The notes beneath the pieces were generated by a model. It was given only the letters and a program-made list of their open reading frames with translations, did not search any database and had not been told where the DNA came from. Below, one piece after another: positions 28,421-37,093 of a DNA stretch of 64,000 nt (the first letter of the stretch is position 1; each line of letters opens with the position of its first letter). The DNA is from Nostocales cyanobacterium Centralia_MAG_434 (GTDB taxonomy: Bacteria; Cyanobacteriota; Cyanobacteriia; Cyanobacteriales; Nostocaceae): positions 58,229 to 122,228 of the forward strand of contig JAJPJF010000467.1 of assembly GCA_021324415.1 (NCBI GenBank). Reading direction: 5' to 3'. Both the position numbers and the translations under genes were made by a program.

Positions 28421-30076
28421 TCAGTGCATGTTTGTCTGATAAATACTGACTAATCGATTAATACCTTTAAAGCGATAATCTCCCATTTTTTGGAAGTAAG
28501 AGGGTTTTGAAAGCAGGTGGTAAGTATCTTCACTTACAATGCATTCACCAGGAGGGCAGACTGCTTCCATGCGAGCTGCTAGATTAATCGTTGCCCCAAG
28601 AGCTGTATACTCTACTCTTTGAGAACTACCCACATCCCCAACAACAGCCTTTCCACTGTTGATTGCAATTCTTAACTGCAAGGGTTCTTGCCAAAAATGA
28701 CGAGCATTAAGATGTTCTAGACGAGTTAACATTCCCATAGCGGTGGTAACAGCACGATCTGCATGATCTGCTTGCGGTTCTGGAGCGCCAAAAAATGCCA
28801 TAATGCAATCGCCAATATACTTATCTAAAGTGCCACCATAAGCAAAAACCTCTTGGAGCATCTCCTCAAATAAGATATTGAGTAGTTCAGCGATTTGAGT
28901 TGGCTTTAATCGTTCAGCAATCTCAGTAAAACCAACAAGATCGGCAAATAGAATACTGATTTCGCTTTCTTTTGGAGGTAAACGACCATCTGGTAACGCT
29001 CCAACAGCTATCAACTGTTGTACCACGGCTGGAGAATGGTAGCGTTCCAGTCGTTGACGAATCACCTCTTGACTTTTGAGTTTCTCTACCAAAAGCCAAC
29101 GTTGCACACTAGAAGCAACTAGGTTTGCTAAAGCTGAAAAAAAGCTGAGTTCTTCCTCGCCCTCTTTGATCCAATGGTAAGAGGAAAGATGAGCATCAGC
29201 GTAAAGCACACCCACAACTTTGTTTTCATCCCATAAAGGGACTGCCATTGCACTGCGAATACCTTTGACCAATATGCTTTGTTCACCAGCAAACCGTTCA
29301 TCTTTCTGAGCATCTGCTGTTTGAATGGCAATTTTTTCTTCAAATACCTTTTGACAAATACTGTGGCTAATCCAACTATCATCACTTAGTAGATATTTTT
29401 GCTGCGAGATTTTTCTGGTCCCAGCATTCATCAACACTAGTTTGCCGGAATCTGTAACGTCAATTAACAAAGCTAGGCGATCAATACTCTTCAGATAACG
29501 AAAGACAACTTGCTGGACTTGAGAAAAAATCTCCTCTATGGCCGCAGCAGCAGAAAGATTTCTCGCTATATCCACCAAGTCTCTGAGGCGGTCGATGGTT
29601 TTGTCTTTGTTAACAAGATTGCCATTATGACTATCGGCTTGTATCCATTGTTGTTGTAATTGCTTGACGTTACGAAAGATAGTTCCTCCCCCAGAAGCTA
29701 GCTCTTGCCTTGTTGCGAGCGCTTCCCAGGGATAGTGCAACATAACGACTAGGCTCACATCTCCTAACCAAATGGTGTCACCATGATGCAACTCTTGAGG
29801 GGAGTTAATAAGTCGCTCATTCACCTGCGTTCCGTTCTTACTCCCTAAATCTTCTATCGTCCATACACCAGCATGAGTTTTCACAAGACGAGCATGGTAG
29901 CGGGAGACTCCTCCAGAAGGCAAATATAAGTCACATTGTGGTAAACGCCCAATTATAAATATGTCTTGATGCACCGTCACCGTTTTTTCAAAATTTTCCT
30001 CTTGCAGGCGTAGTTTCAGTTCGGCCATGACTGTATTAGATCCATCATGAAAAGAGGAAGTGCTACCATCACTCAA
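28421..30076 (-). CDS. Class III adenylate/guanylate cyclase with FHA and GAF domains
   Basis: A 551-residue signalling protein. FHA domain at about 35-115 (IIGRLPQCDLYLPSGGVSRYH, SKNGTQVNERL) for phosphothreonine binding. GAF domain at about 180-330. A short coiled linker leads to a class III cyclase domain at 370-551 with metal-binding Asp in LFADLVGF and IGDCIMAFFG, the purine-contact Lys in LDKYIGD, and NLAARMEA carrying the transition-state Asn/Arg. All catalytic residues are present, so it should make cAMP (or cGMP). The FHA input implies control by Ser/Thr kinases. It is transcribed alone. Confidence 0.92.
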   Translation of the reverse strand: MSDGSTSSFHDGSNTVMAELKLRLQEENFEKTVTVHQDIFIIGRLPQCDLYLPSGGVSRYHARLVKTHAGVWTIEDLGSKNGTQVNERLINSPQELHHGDTIWLGDVSLVVMLHYPWEALATRQELASGGGTIFRNVKQLQQQWIQADSHNGNLVNKDKTIDRLRDLVDIARNLSAAAAIEEIFSQVQQVVFRYLKSIDRLALLIDVTDSGKLVLMNAGTRKISQQKYLLSDDSWISHSICQKVFEEKIAIQTADAQKDERFAGEQSILVKGIRSAMAVPLWDENKVVGVLYADAHLSSYHWIKEGEEELSFFSALANLVASSVQRWLLVEKLKSQEVIRQRLERYHSPAVVQQLIAVGALPDGRLPPKESEISILFADLVGFTEIAERLKPTQIAELLNILFEEMLQEVFAYGGTLDKYIGDCIMAFFGAPEPQADHADRAVTTAMGMLTRLEHLNARHFWQEPLQLRIAINSGKAVVGDVGSSQRVEYTALGATINLAARMEAVCPPGECIVSEDTYHLLSKPSYFQKMGDYRFKGINRLVSIYQTNMH

Positions 30077-30466
30077 GGTAATTATTTTTCATTTATGACA
30101 CTCTCAAGAGCATTGCGGCAATCTTGATATCGAAATGTTCTTGAGTTGCTAAAACTTCAGATATATAACTATCTGTAGTGAGCTTCAGCAGGTGGAAGCC
30201 ACATTAACACAGTGGAAACATCGTTTGTTAAATCTAATTATTAAGTCTTCATGATTACGCTTGCAAATCATCTCACCTGCAATCTACAAAAGACTCAGTA
30301 AACCTAAATATATCATAGGACAAGAATTGCTTGTTCTTAACTAAGAGTTAAAATCTTGATTCTGCGTACTTAGGATATACTGAACTTTCGTTACAAAATC
30401 TTTATCGAATATTTACAAAAAAAATCCGGGAACTAAATTCAAAGGCAAAACTAACCCATAATCCAA
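30077..30466. other. Intergenic, 390 bp, upstream of the cyclase gene
   Basis: AT-rich gap between the cyclase start and the RbgA-type GTPase stop, both minus strand. No repeat, ORF or stable hairpin was recognised; a promoter for the cyclase is expected but could not be placed. Confidence 0.45.
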
Positions 30467-31363
30467 TTAGGAATTATCAATTCTTGAATTGGGAGGCAGT
30501 TCCAAAGGAATTGAACCGAGAAACCCCTTACGAAAATCAGTTAAGAGTTGACGTGCTGTTCTCTCAACATCCCCTTTATAACGATGCTCTGCTAAGGCAT
30601 GCAAGTATGCTTCACCAGTAAGAGAACTTGGATCAAATTCATAGCGCGAGTACCAAGGTGAATTTGATAACAAATCTGTAGAAGCTTGTATCTCCTTCAA
30701 TACATCTACTAATGCACTTGCTACTAGCTGATTGTCGTAAGACGCTTCACCAATATCGTCACAAATAGCCAATTTCAAAGCAGCATCTTGATTATCCAAC
30801 CTAGCAGGAATGACACCCGGTGCATCTAACAGTTCCAATTGATCAGAAATACGTACCCAACGCAATTGACGAGTCACTCCAGGACGAGCTGCGCTTTCCA
30901 CCACTCGCCGTCCCAAAAGCCGATTGATCAAAGCTGATTTACCAACATTGGGAAAACCAATAACCACAGCACGAACTGGACGAGGTAACATACCTCGCTC
31001 GCTTCTTCTTTTATTGATCTCTACTCCAGCTGCTTGTGCCGCTTTGGCAACGGCTGCTACCCCTTGACCTTGTTGAGCATTGGTAAAATAAGGCATTTCA
31101 CCTTGGCGCTTGAACCACTCCGTCCAAAGCGATCGCAATTGAGGCAAAATCATATCTACTCGATTGAGTACCAAGACTCGTGTTTTACTACCAACCCACT
31201 CATCTACCTTGGGATGGCGTGTTGCTAGAGGAATACGAAGGTCTCGGACTTCCAGAACCACATCTACCCGCTTAAGTTGTTCCTTTAAAGCCTTTTCGGC
31301 TTTAGCAATGTGACCTGGATACCATTGAATCAGGTTTAACCTGTAGTTGTCAGTGAGGGACAT
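30467..31363 (-). CDS. ylqF: Ribosome biogenesis GTPase YlqF/RbgA
   Basis: A 298-residue circularly permuted GTPase needed for late 50S assembly. The permuted order is visible: G4 (VLNRVDMI, with NRVD in place of NKxD) precedes G1 (GFPNVGKSALINRLLG), the G2 Thr (RPGVTRQLRWV) and G3 (LLDAPGVIP). N-terminal IQWYPGHIAKAEKAL is the family hallmark. The frame is open to 31441, but the ATG at 31363 (MSLTDNYRLN) matches relatives; the extra 26 codons look non-conserved. The C-terminal RNA-binding helices are complete. No partner gene. Confidence 0.92.
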   Translation of the reverse strand: MSLTDNYRLNLIQWYPGHIAKAEKALKEQLKRVDVVLEVRDLRIPLATRHPKVDEWVGSKTRVLVLNRVDMILPQLRSLWTEWFKRQGEMPYFTNAQQGQGVAAVAKAAQAAGVEINKRRSERGMLPRPVRAVVIGFPNVGKSALINRLLGRRVVESAARPGVTRQLRWVRISDQLELLDAPGVIPARLDNQDAALKLAICDDIGEASYDNQLVASALVDVLKEIQASTDLLSNSPWYSRYEFDPSSLTGEAYLHALAEHRYKGDVERTARQLLTDFRKGFLGSIPLELPPNSRIDNS

Positions 31364-31533
31364 TTGTTTATTTGTTGGTTGTTGAGTGTCATTTGTGTTT
31401 TCTGAGTAATGACTAGACCCCTTTGGGGTAGGGAACAGCAAACAGGAACAGTGGGAAGTAACTCAAAGACGAGGTTGGTTGCTTGTTCCCTGTTTCCTAT
31501 TCCCTGTTGCCTTTTAAAAAAGTGAACAATTAT

Positions 31534-31908
31534 CTATACAGAACTTTGATGCAATATGATCCGATTATTATCTGGATCGTATGCGTAGATTTCCCTACCA
31601 TGTGAAGTCATAAGGATTTTTCCGGGTGGAGGATAGCCTAAGGCTGTAAGGTGGGCGATCGCACTTTCTAAATTATTGACTTCTAGACATAAACTCATTT
31701 TACTTTTAGTTGAACTTTCAAATTCCACTAGGTGAGTTGGATCTGGTTTAAAAAAACCTACTTTCATCCCAGGAAGTTGAAACTCAGCATAAACATTTGG
31801 AATCAGGTTAGTTGGCTCTTTTTTAAGAAAATTTGTATAGAAAAATACAAGTGTTTCTATATTAAGCGTTGCTATAGCGACGAGTGTATTAGTGCACTGG
31901 AAATTCAT
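31534..31908 (-). CDS. Glyoxalase/VOC superfamily protein
   Basis: A 124-residue single VOC domain: beta strand at the N-terminus (LVAIATLNIETLVFFYTNFL), LVEFESSTKSKMSLCLEVNN with a metal-type Glu, and the closing YAYDPDNNRIILHQSS. Such proteins bind metals and act as lyases, dioxygenases or antibiotic-binding proteins; the reaction is not predictable here. A MITE-like element is inserted with its target duplication at 31917-31924, only 8 bp before the ATG, so the native ribosome site and promoter have been displaced or replaced by element sequence. Confidence 0.85.
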   Translation of the reverse strand: MNFQCTNTLVAIATLNIETLVFFYTNFLKKEPTNLIPNVYAEFQLPGMKVGFFKPDPTHLVEFESSTKSKMSLCLEVNNLESAIAHLTALGYPPPGKILMTSHGREIYAYDPDNNRIILHQSSV

Positions 31909-31924
31909 AATTTTTAGTCATACA

Positions 31925-32058
31925 GGGAGCATCCCATTTTTGAATAAGTAGTGCGTTCGAGAAGCGTGTGCTTTGCACTCATGTCTTCGCTCGCTAGATA
32001 TATCATGCAAGCAAGATGCCCACACTCCAAAATAAATCTGCCAAACCGGGGTGCTCCC
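31925..32058 (+). mobile_element. MITE-like element, full copy A, with 8-bp target duplication
   Basis: A 134-bp element with terminal inverted repeats GGGAGCATCCC and GGGGTGCTCCC. It is flanked on both sides by GTCATACA (31917-31924 and 32059-32066), a perfect 8-bp direct repeat, so insertion is recent. The interior contains GCGTGTGCTTTGCACTC and is shared with the copies at 44995 and 62307 and the remnant at 790. It has no ORF, so it must depend on a transposase elsewhere. Confidence 0.85.
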
Positions 32059-32327
32059 GTCATACAAACTATTTTTAATCATCTCTTAATTTTACTTACG
32101 TATTAACATATTCATTTTGTTACTTAAATAACAACATGAATCAAAGAAACTTAGCATGAGTTTTAATGCTTAAGTCCTTAAGTTCTCTGTAGATCATCTT
32201 ATATCTTGCATATAGAGGGGAAAAGCAGCGATATTATTAAGAGTCCAAAATTTTGTTTTGACAAGACCTAGTATTGTCAAAATGAATTCTCCAGATGATT
32301 GGGTGGGTTTCCAGTAGGAAAGTAAAG

Positions 32328-33509
32328 ATGAACCAAAAACTTTTGCTCACAGTTAAAACCTTTGTTGCCATAACCTATGTACTATTCTTGGGTTACACAG
32401 GGTATCTGATAGGGAGTAATGTGAGTCATAAAGCAGTGGGTAAGTCGATAATTAGTTCAAAGCAATCAGCCCCCGCAAAAGACATTAGCTCTCAACTCCA
32501 AAAACTAGTAGATGAGGCTGTTAAACAAAAGAGAGTACCCGGAGCAGTATTATATATTTCTACTCCTAAAGGCAAATGGTTGAAAGCATCTGGTGTCAGT
32601 GACCTAGACACAAAAACACCAATGAAATCTACAGACGGCTTTTCTATTGCCAGTATGAGCAAGACCTTTGTGTCGGTAGTTATGCTGAAGTTGGTAGAAC
32701 AAGGGAAGCTAGATTTGGATGAGGCGATCGCCACCTACTTACCAGACGACGTTAGTTCTCATATTACCAATAGTAATAAAATCACAGTGCGTCAACTTCT
32801 TAACCATACCAGTGGCATTGCCGAATACGACGAGAGTCAAGAGTTTAAACAAGCTACGGCACACAGGAGTCGCTCTCAGCCATGGACAGCAAAAGAGGCA
32901 ATTAAATATATCTACGACGCCCCACCTCGAGCATTGCCAGGAGAGAAATTCATCTATACAGATAGCAACTATATTCTCCTAGAACTGATTGTCGAACAGA
33001 TAACAGAAGAGAATCTTGCACAAGTGACCCGCAATTTCATCTTAAACCCATTAGGGTTAAAACACACCTTCACCGAGTTACGTGAACCTGCCACAGGCAA
33101 AGTAGCTACAGGTTATGGCAATCGCAATAAAGATGGTAAGCTGGCAAGCTTTGCTGAGGTGAACGATGGAAATGGCTTAGGAGATGGAGCATTGGTTTCC
33201 AACGCAGAGGATTTAGCTAAGTTTGCCAAAGCTTTGTTTGCCAAAAAGACTTTACTCTCACCTGAGATGACAAGACAAATGTTGACCTTTAAAAATAAAG
33301 CCGTTAGCTATAGCTATGGATTAGGTGTAGAACGTTTCCCCACACCTTACGGAAATTCTTTTGGGCATACTGGCACAGCTTACGGATTTGTGACTCTAAT
33401 GGCATATTTACCCAGTAAAGATACTACTATAATTGTGCTGCTAAATAACCAAGATAGTGATGTGCAATCCCTAGCAATAAGAGCCTTAGAACTGGTGAAT
33501 AATCGTTGA
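32328..33509 (+). CDS. Serine hydrolase, class C beta-lactamase/PBP4* family
   Basis: A 393-residue exported protein. A hydrophobic segment (TFVAITYVLFLGYTGYLIG) near residues 10-28 serves as signal or anchor. The SxxK nucleophile motif is SMSK in SIASMSKTFVSVVML, the second element is IYTDSNY, and HTGTAYG replaces the KTG triad, as in class C/esterase-type members. Natural roles include D-alanyl-peptide hydrolysis and esterase activity; no resistance role is claimed. The frame opens at 32295, but the ATG at 32328 has AGGAAAG upstream. A nine-base minisatellite follows the gene. Confidence 0.9.
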   Translation: MNQKLLLTVKTFVAITYVLFLGYTGYLIGSNVSHKAVGKSIISSKQSAPAKDISSQLQKLVDEAVKQKRVPGAVLYISTPKGKWLKASGVSDLDTKTPMKSTDGFSIASMSKTFVSVVMLKLVEQGKLDLDEAIATYLPDDVSSHITNSNKITVRQLLNHTSGIAEYDESQEFKQATAHRSRSQPWTAKEAIKYIYDAPPRALPGEKFIYTDSNYILLELIVEQITEENLAQVTRNFILNPLGLKHTFTELREPATGKVATGYGNRNKDGKLASFAEVNDGNGLGDGALVSNAEDLAKFAKALFAKKTLLSPEMTRQMLTFKNKAVSYSYGLGVERFPTPYGNSFGHTGTAYGFVTLMAYLPSKDTTIIVLLNNQDSDVQSLAIRALELVNNR

Positions 33510-33560
33510 ATGGGTTGTTGAGAATTAATGATTATTTGTTAGAGTTGGGAATGGGGAGAA

Positions 33561-33620
33561 AAGGGGGAAAAGGGGGACAAGGGGGACAAGGGGGACAAGG
33601 GAGACAAGGGAGACAAGGGG
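33561..33620. repeat. Nine-base minisatellite (AAGGGGGAC)n
   Basis: Five in-phase nonamers AAGGGGGAC or AAGGGAGAC at 33570-33614 with degenerate units either side. It lies between the convergent serine hydrolase and GAPDH genes. The complementary unit occurs at 45789 and 49377. A short open frame across it is meaningless. Confidence 0.9.
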
Positions 33621-33711
33621 AAAAACGCTTGTTGAGTCTAGCCTTCCTAAATTTTGAATTTGGAATTTTGCATTTGTATAACTCCCCATGCCCCTAATCC
33701 CCACTCCTAAT

Positions 33712-34794
<1,083 letters not shown>

Positions 34795-34988
34795 CTAGTC
34801 ATGATCTGTGTGAGTTGTTCATTGTGAGTCCCGCACTAGTGAACAAGCTCATCCAGCATCTTAATATTCTCAACTCCTAACTCCTAACCCTCAACCCCCA
34901 TCTCCCATCCTTTTCCCAATGCTGACAGCAGATGATAAGCTCAAGCCGATTTAATTGGCATCTTTTAAGATTTTTACTTAGAGGTTTG

Positions 34989-35597
34989 TTACTTTTGCAG
35001 ATTCTTTAGCTCTTGCGTTAAGGTATCCTCTAACGCAGTGACAACTACCTGAGGGTCAGCAGCTTTTTGCATCGTTTCTGCTTCGGGATCATAACGATTT
35101 TTTACATTGGGAAGATCACTGCGTAGTTCTTCTACTAGAGCAATGAGTTTTGCAATTTTTTGCTCAGATAACAAGTTTAATTGTAGGGTGAGCTGCGCTC
35201 GTTGTTCTGCTAGCTTTTCTTGGCGGTTTTGCCTAATCAGTACTCCTGTTGTCATCAGCAATGAGCTGGTAGCAAGTGTCAGTTGTAGCCAGGGAAATGG
35301 AGGAGGGTCAAATCGCGGTAGGCCAAAACGCTTTGGTAAAATATTAGGCGTTATCCAGAGAGTGATGACAAGCAACACAGAGGACAGGAATGCTGGACGA
35401 CCGAAAAAGTTAGCCACATTTTCCACTATCCGCTGGTTTCGGGACACATCCTTTTCATGACGTGCATGTAGTTCTATGATAGCTTCGATGCTTTGACTCA
35501 TGTGTTCCGGTAATGGAGCAGTGGGTACCAAGCTATCGCGGTCTGTTGCAGATGATCTTTCTCGTGAATCTTTCGGCTTTAGCGTACGGCTTTTCAT
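34989..35597 (-). CDS. DUF1003 membrane protein
   Basis: A 202-residue protein with two transmembrane helices near residues 68-85 and 100-122 (FLSSVLLVITLWI; LQLTLATSSLLMTTGVLI) separated by a short proline-rich loop. The motif VENVANFFGRPAFL before helix 1 and RQNRQEKLAEQRAQL after helix 2 define DUF1003. The C-terminal part is coiled coil (AQLTLQLNLLSEQKIAKLI). Function is unknown; members appear throughout bacteria. The N-terminal 30 residues are charged and poorly conserved. Confidence 0.88.
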   Translation of the reverse strand: MKSRTLKPKDSRERSSATDRDSLVPTAPLPEHMSQSIEAIIELHARHEKDVSRNQRIVENVANFFGRPAFLSSVLLVITLWITPNILPKRFGLPRFDPPPFPWLQLTLATSSLLMTTGVLIRQNRQEKLAEQRAQLTLQLNLLSEQKIAKLIALVEELRSDLPNVKNRYDPEAETMQKAADPQVVVTALEDTLTQELKNLQK

Positions 35598-35871
35598 GAG
35601 TTATCGTATCCTCGTAGACTCTCTTGACCGTGGCATGAATAAAGTTTTTATGACACCTTTATGACACCTTAATATAGGCAGATTACTTTAACCCACCACA
35701 ATGGACAGGCTCTCGCTCAGGGTTTAAAAAACAAATTTCTTAGTCTGAACGATTACATCATGACTATTGCAATTGTAGAGAGTTTCAGCCATCACACTTA
35801 GGTAAATGCAGGTAAATGCTCGTAATTCTACCAAAAGAGATAAAGATAAATATATAGCTAGCAATAGCAAG

Positions 35872-36981
35872 TCATTGAGAATTACACGGCAGCACCACCT
35901 GCACAACTGTTTTTTCATTTAGTTTGCTTTGGATTTGGAGATCACCACCGTGTAATTCAGCCAATCGCTTGGCAATAATCAACCCTAATCCTGAACCCTG
36001 TTGCTCGTAGAGTTTACGTTCAAATTGCCGATAAGCGCCTAACTCAGCAATCTGAGCAGATGTCATGCCTCGCCCGTGATCAATAAAAGATATTGTAAAT
36101 TTATTATTAGTAATCATACTATTGATTTGAATAATTGTTCCAGGTAAGGAAAATTTCAAGGCATTATCAATCAATTCTTCAATAATCTTATGAAGTTTGA
36201 TTTCACTAATTTGTAGATGACAACGGGAATCTAAATTTAAATTCAAATCAGCATATCTCCCAACTTGTTTAGCTTTTTCAGTTATCAACTGCATCAAAGA
36301 CATTGTTGGGAATACTGTTTGATGGCTTTGCAACAGCGCTATCCGTTCTGGATCAGTTGCTATAACTTCAAGTTCTGCGTATAGTAAAAAGTTCTGAATC
36401 AACCTTAATAACCGTTCAGCAGATTTATGAATACCATCTGCCATTTCGTAAATCTCTTGTGGAGTCAGAATATTGGCATCTTTAAGCAAAAGTTCCGAAA
36501 ACCCTAAAATTCCATTTAGGGGTGTTCTCATTTCATGTGGAAGAGATAAGGTGATACTGCTACGCAATTCATCTAGTTTCTTTTGAGATTGCTGATTAAA
36601 AATTGATTGTTTTTTTAATCTAGAAGAAATAGCCATTAGCAATTCTGCTTTTGTAAAAGGCTTAGTCAAGTAATCATCTGCCCCTAATTCCATACCTTTA
36701 CGAAAATCAATTTTGTCGGATTTTGCACTCAAAAAGATAAAGGGAATAGTAGCAGTGGTTGGTTCTTGACGTAATAGTTTCAGAACGTTATGACCATCTA
36801 ATTCCGGCATCATTACGTCACAAATGATTAACTCAGGTGTTTCCTCTAGTGCTAATTGCACACCAATACGACCATTTTCTGCAGCAATAACTATAAAATT
36901 CTCGAATACTAGCAAGTCAACAAGATTTTGACGCACGCTTGTATCATCTTCAATCACTAGAATTTTATGCATTTTCGACAT
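35872..36981 (-). CDS. Receiver-histidine kinase hybrid protein
   Basis: A 369-residue cytoplasmic two-component protein with inverted order. The receiver domain at 3-122 has the phospho-acceptor Asp in ICDVMMPELDG and Lys in YLTKPFTKAEL. The HisKA region at about 145-215 has the H-box LSLPHEMRTPLNGILGF. The ATPase domain at 255-367 shows the N box (ELIDNALKFS), G1 (DHGRGMT) and G2 (GSGLGLIIAKRLAELHGG). No membrane or PAS sensor is present, so it is likely driven by another kinase through its receiver. Its output partner is not adjacent. Confidence 0.93.
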   Translation of the reverse strand: MSKMHKILVIEDDTSVRQNLVDLLVFENFIVIAAENGRIGVQLALEETPELIICDVMMPELDGHNVLKLLRQEPTTATIPFIFLSAKSDKIDFRKGMELGADDYLTKPFTKAELLMAISSRLKKQSIFNQQSQKKLDELRSSITLSLPHEMRTPLNGILGFSELLLKDANILTPQEIYEMADGIHKSAERLLRLIQNFLLYAELEVIATDPERIALLQSHQTVFPTMSLMQLITEKAKQVGRYADLNLNLDSRCHLQISEIKLHKIIEELIDNALKFSLPGTIIQINSMITNNKFTISFIDHGRGMTSAQIAELGAYRQFERKLYEQQGSGLGLIIAKRLAELHGGDLQIQSKLNEKTVVQVVLPCNSQ

Positions 36982-37093
36982 TAGATCATCAAATAATTAT
37001 TTGAAAATAGCCATATTGTGAGGTTGGTCAATGCTCTCCATATTAACTTAATTAACCTTGAGAATAAGCAATATCAAGACCTAAAAATCAGTA

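Noticed and set aside
33506..33697. 63-codon frame overlapping the end of the serine hydrolase gene
   Set aside because: Its Gly/Gln repeats are only the translation of the nine-base minisatellite.
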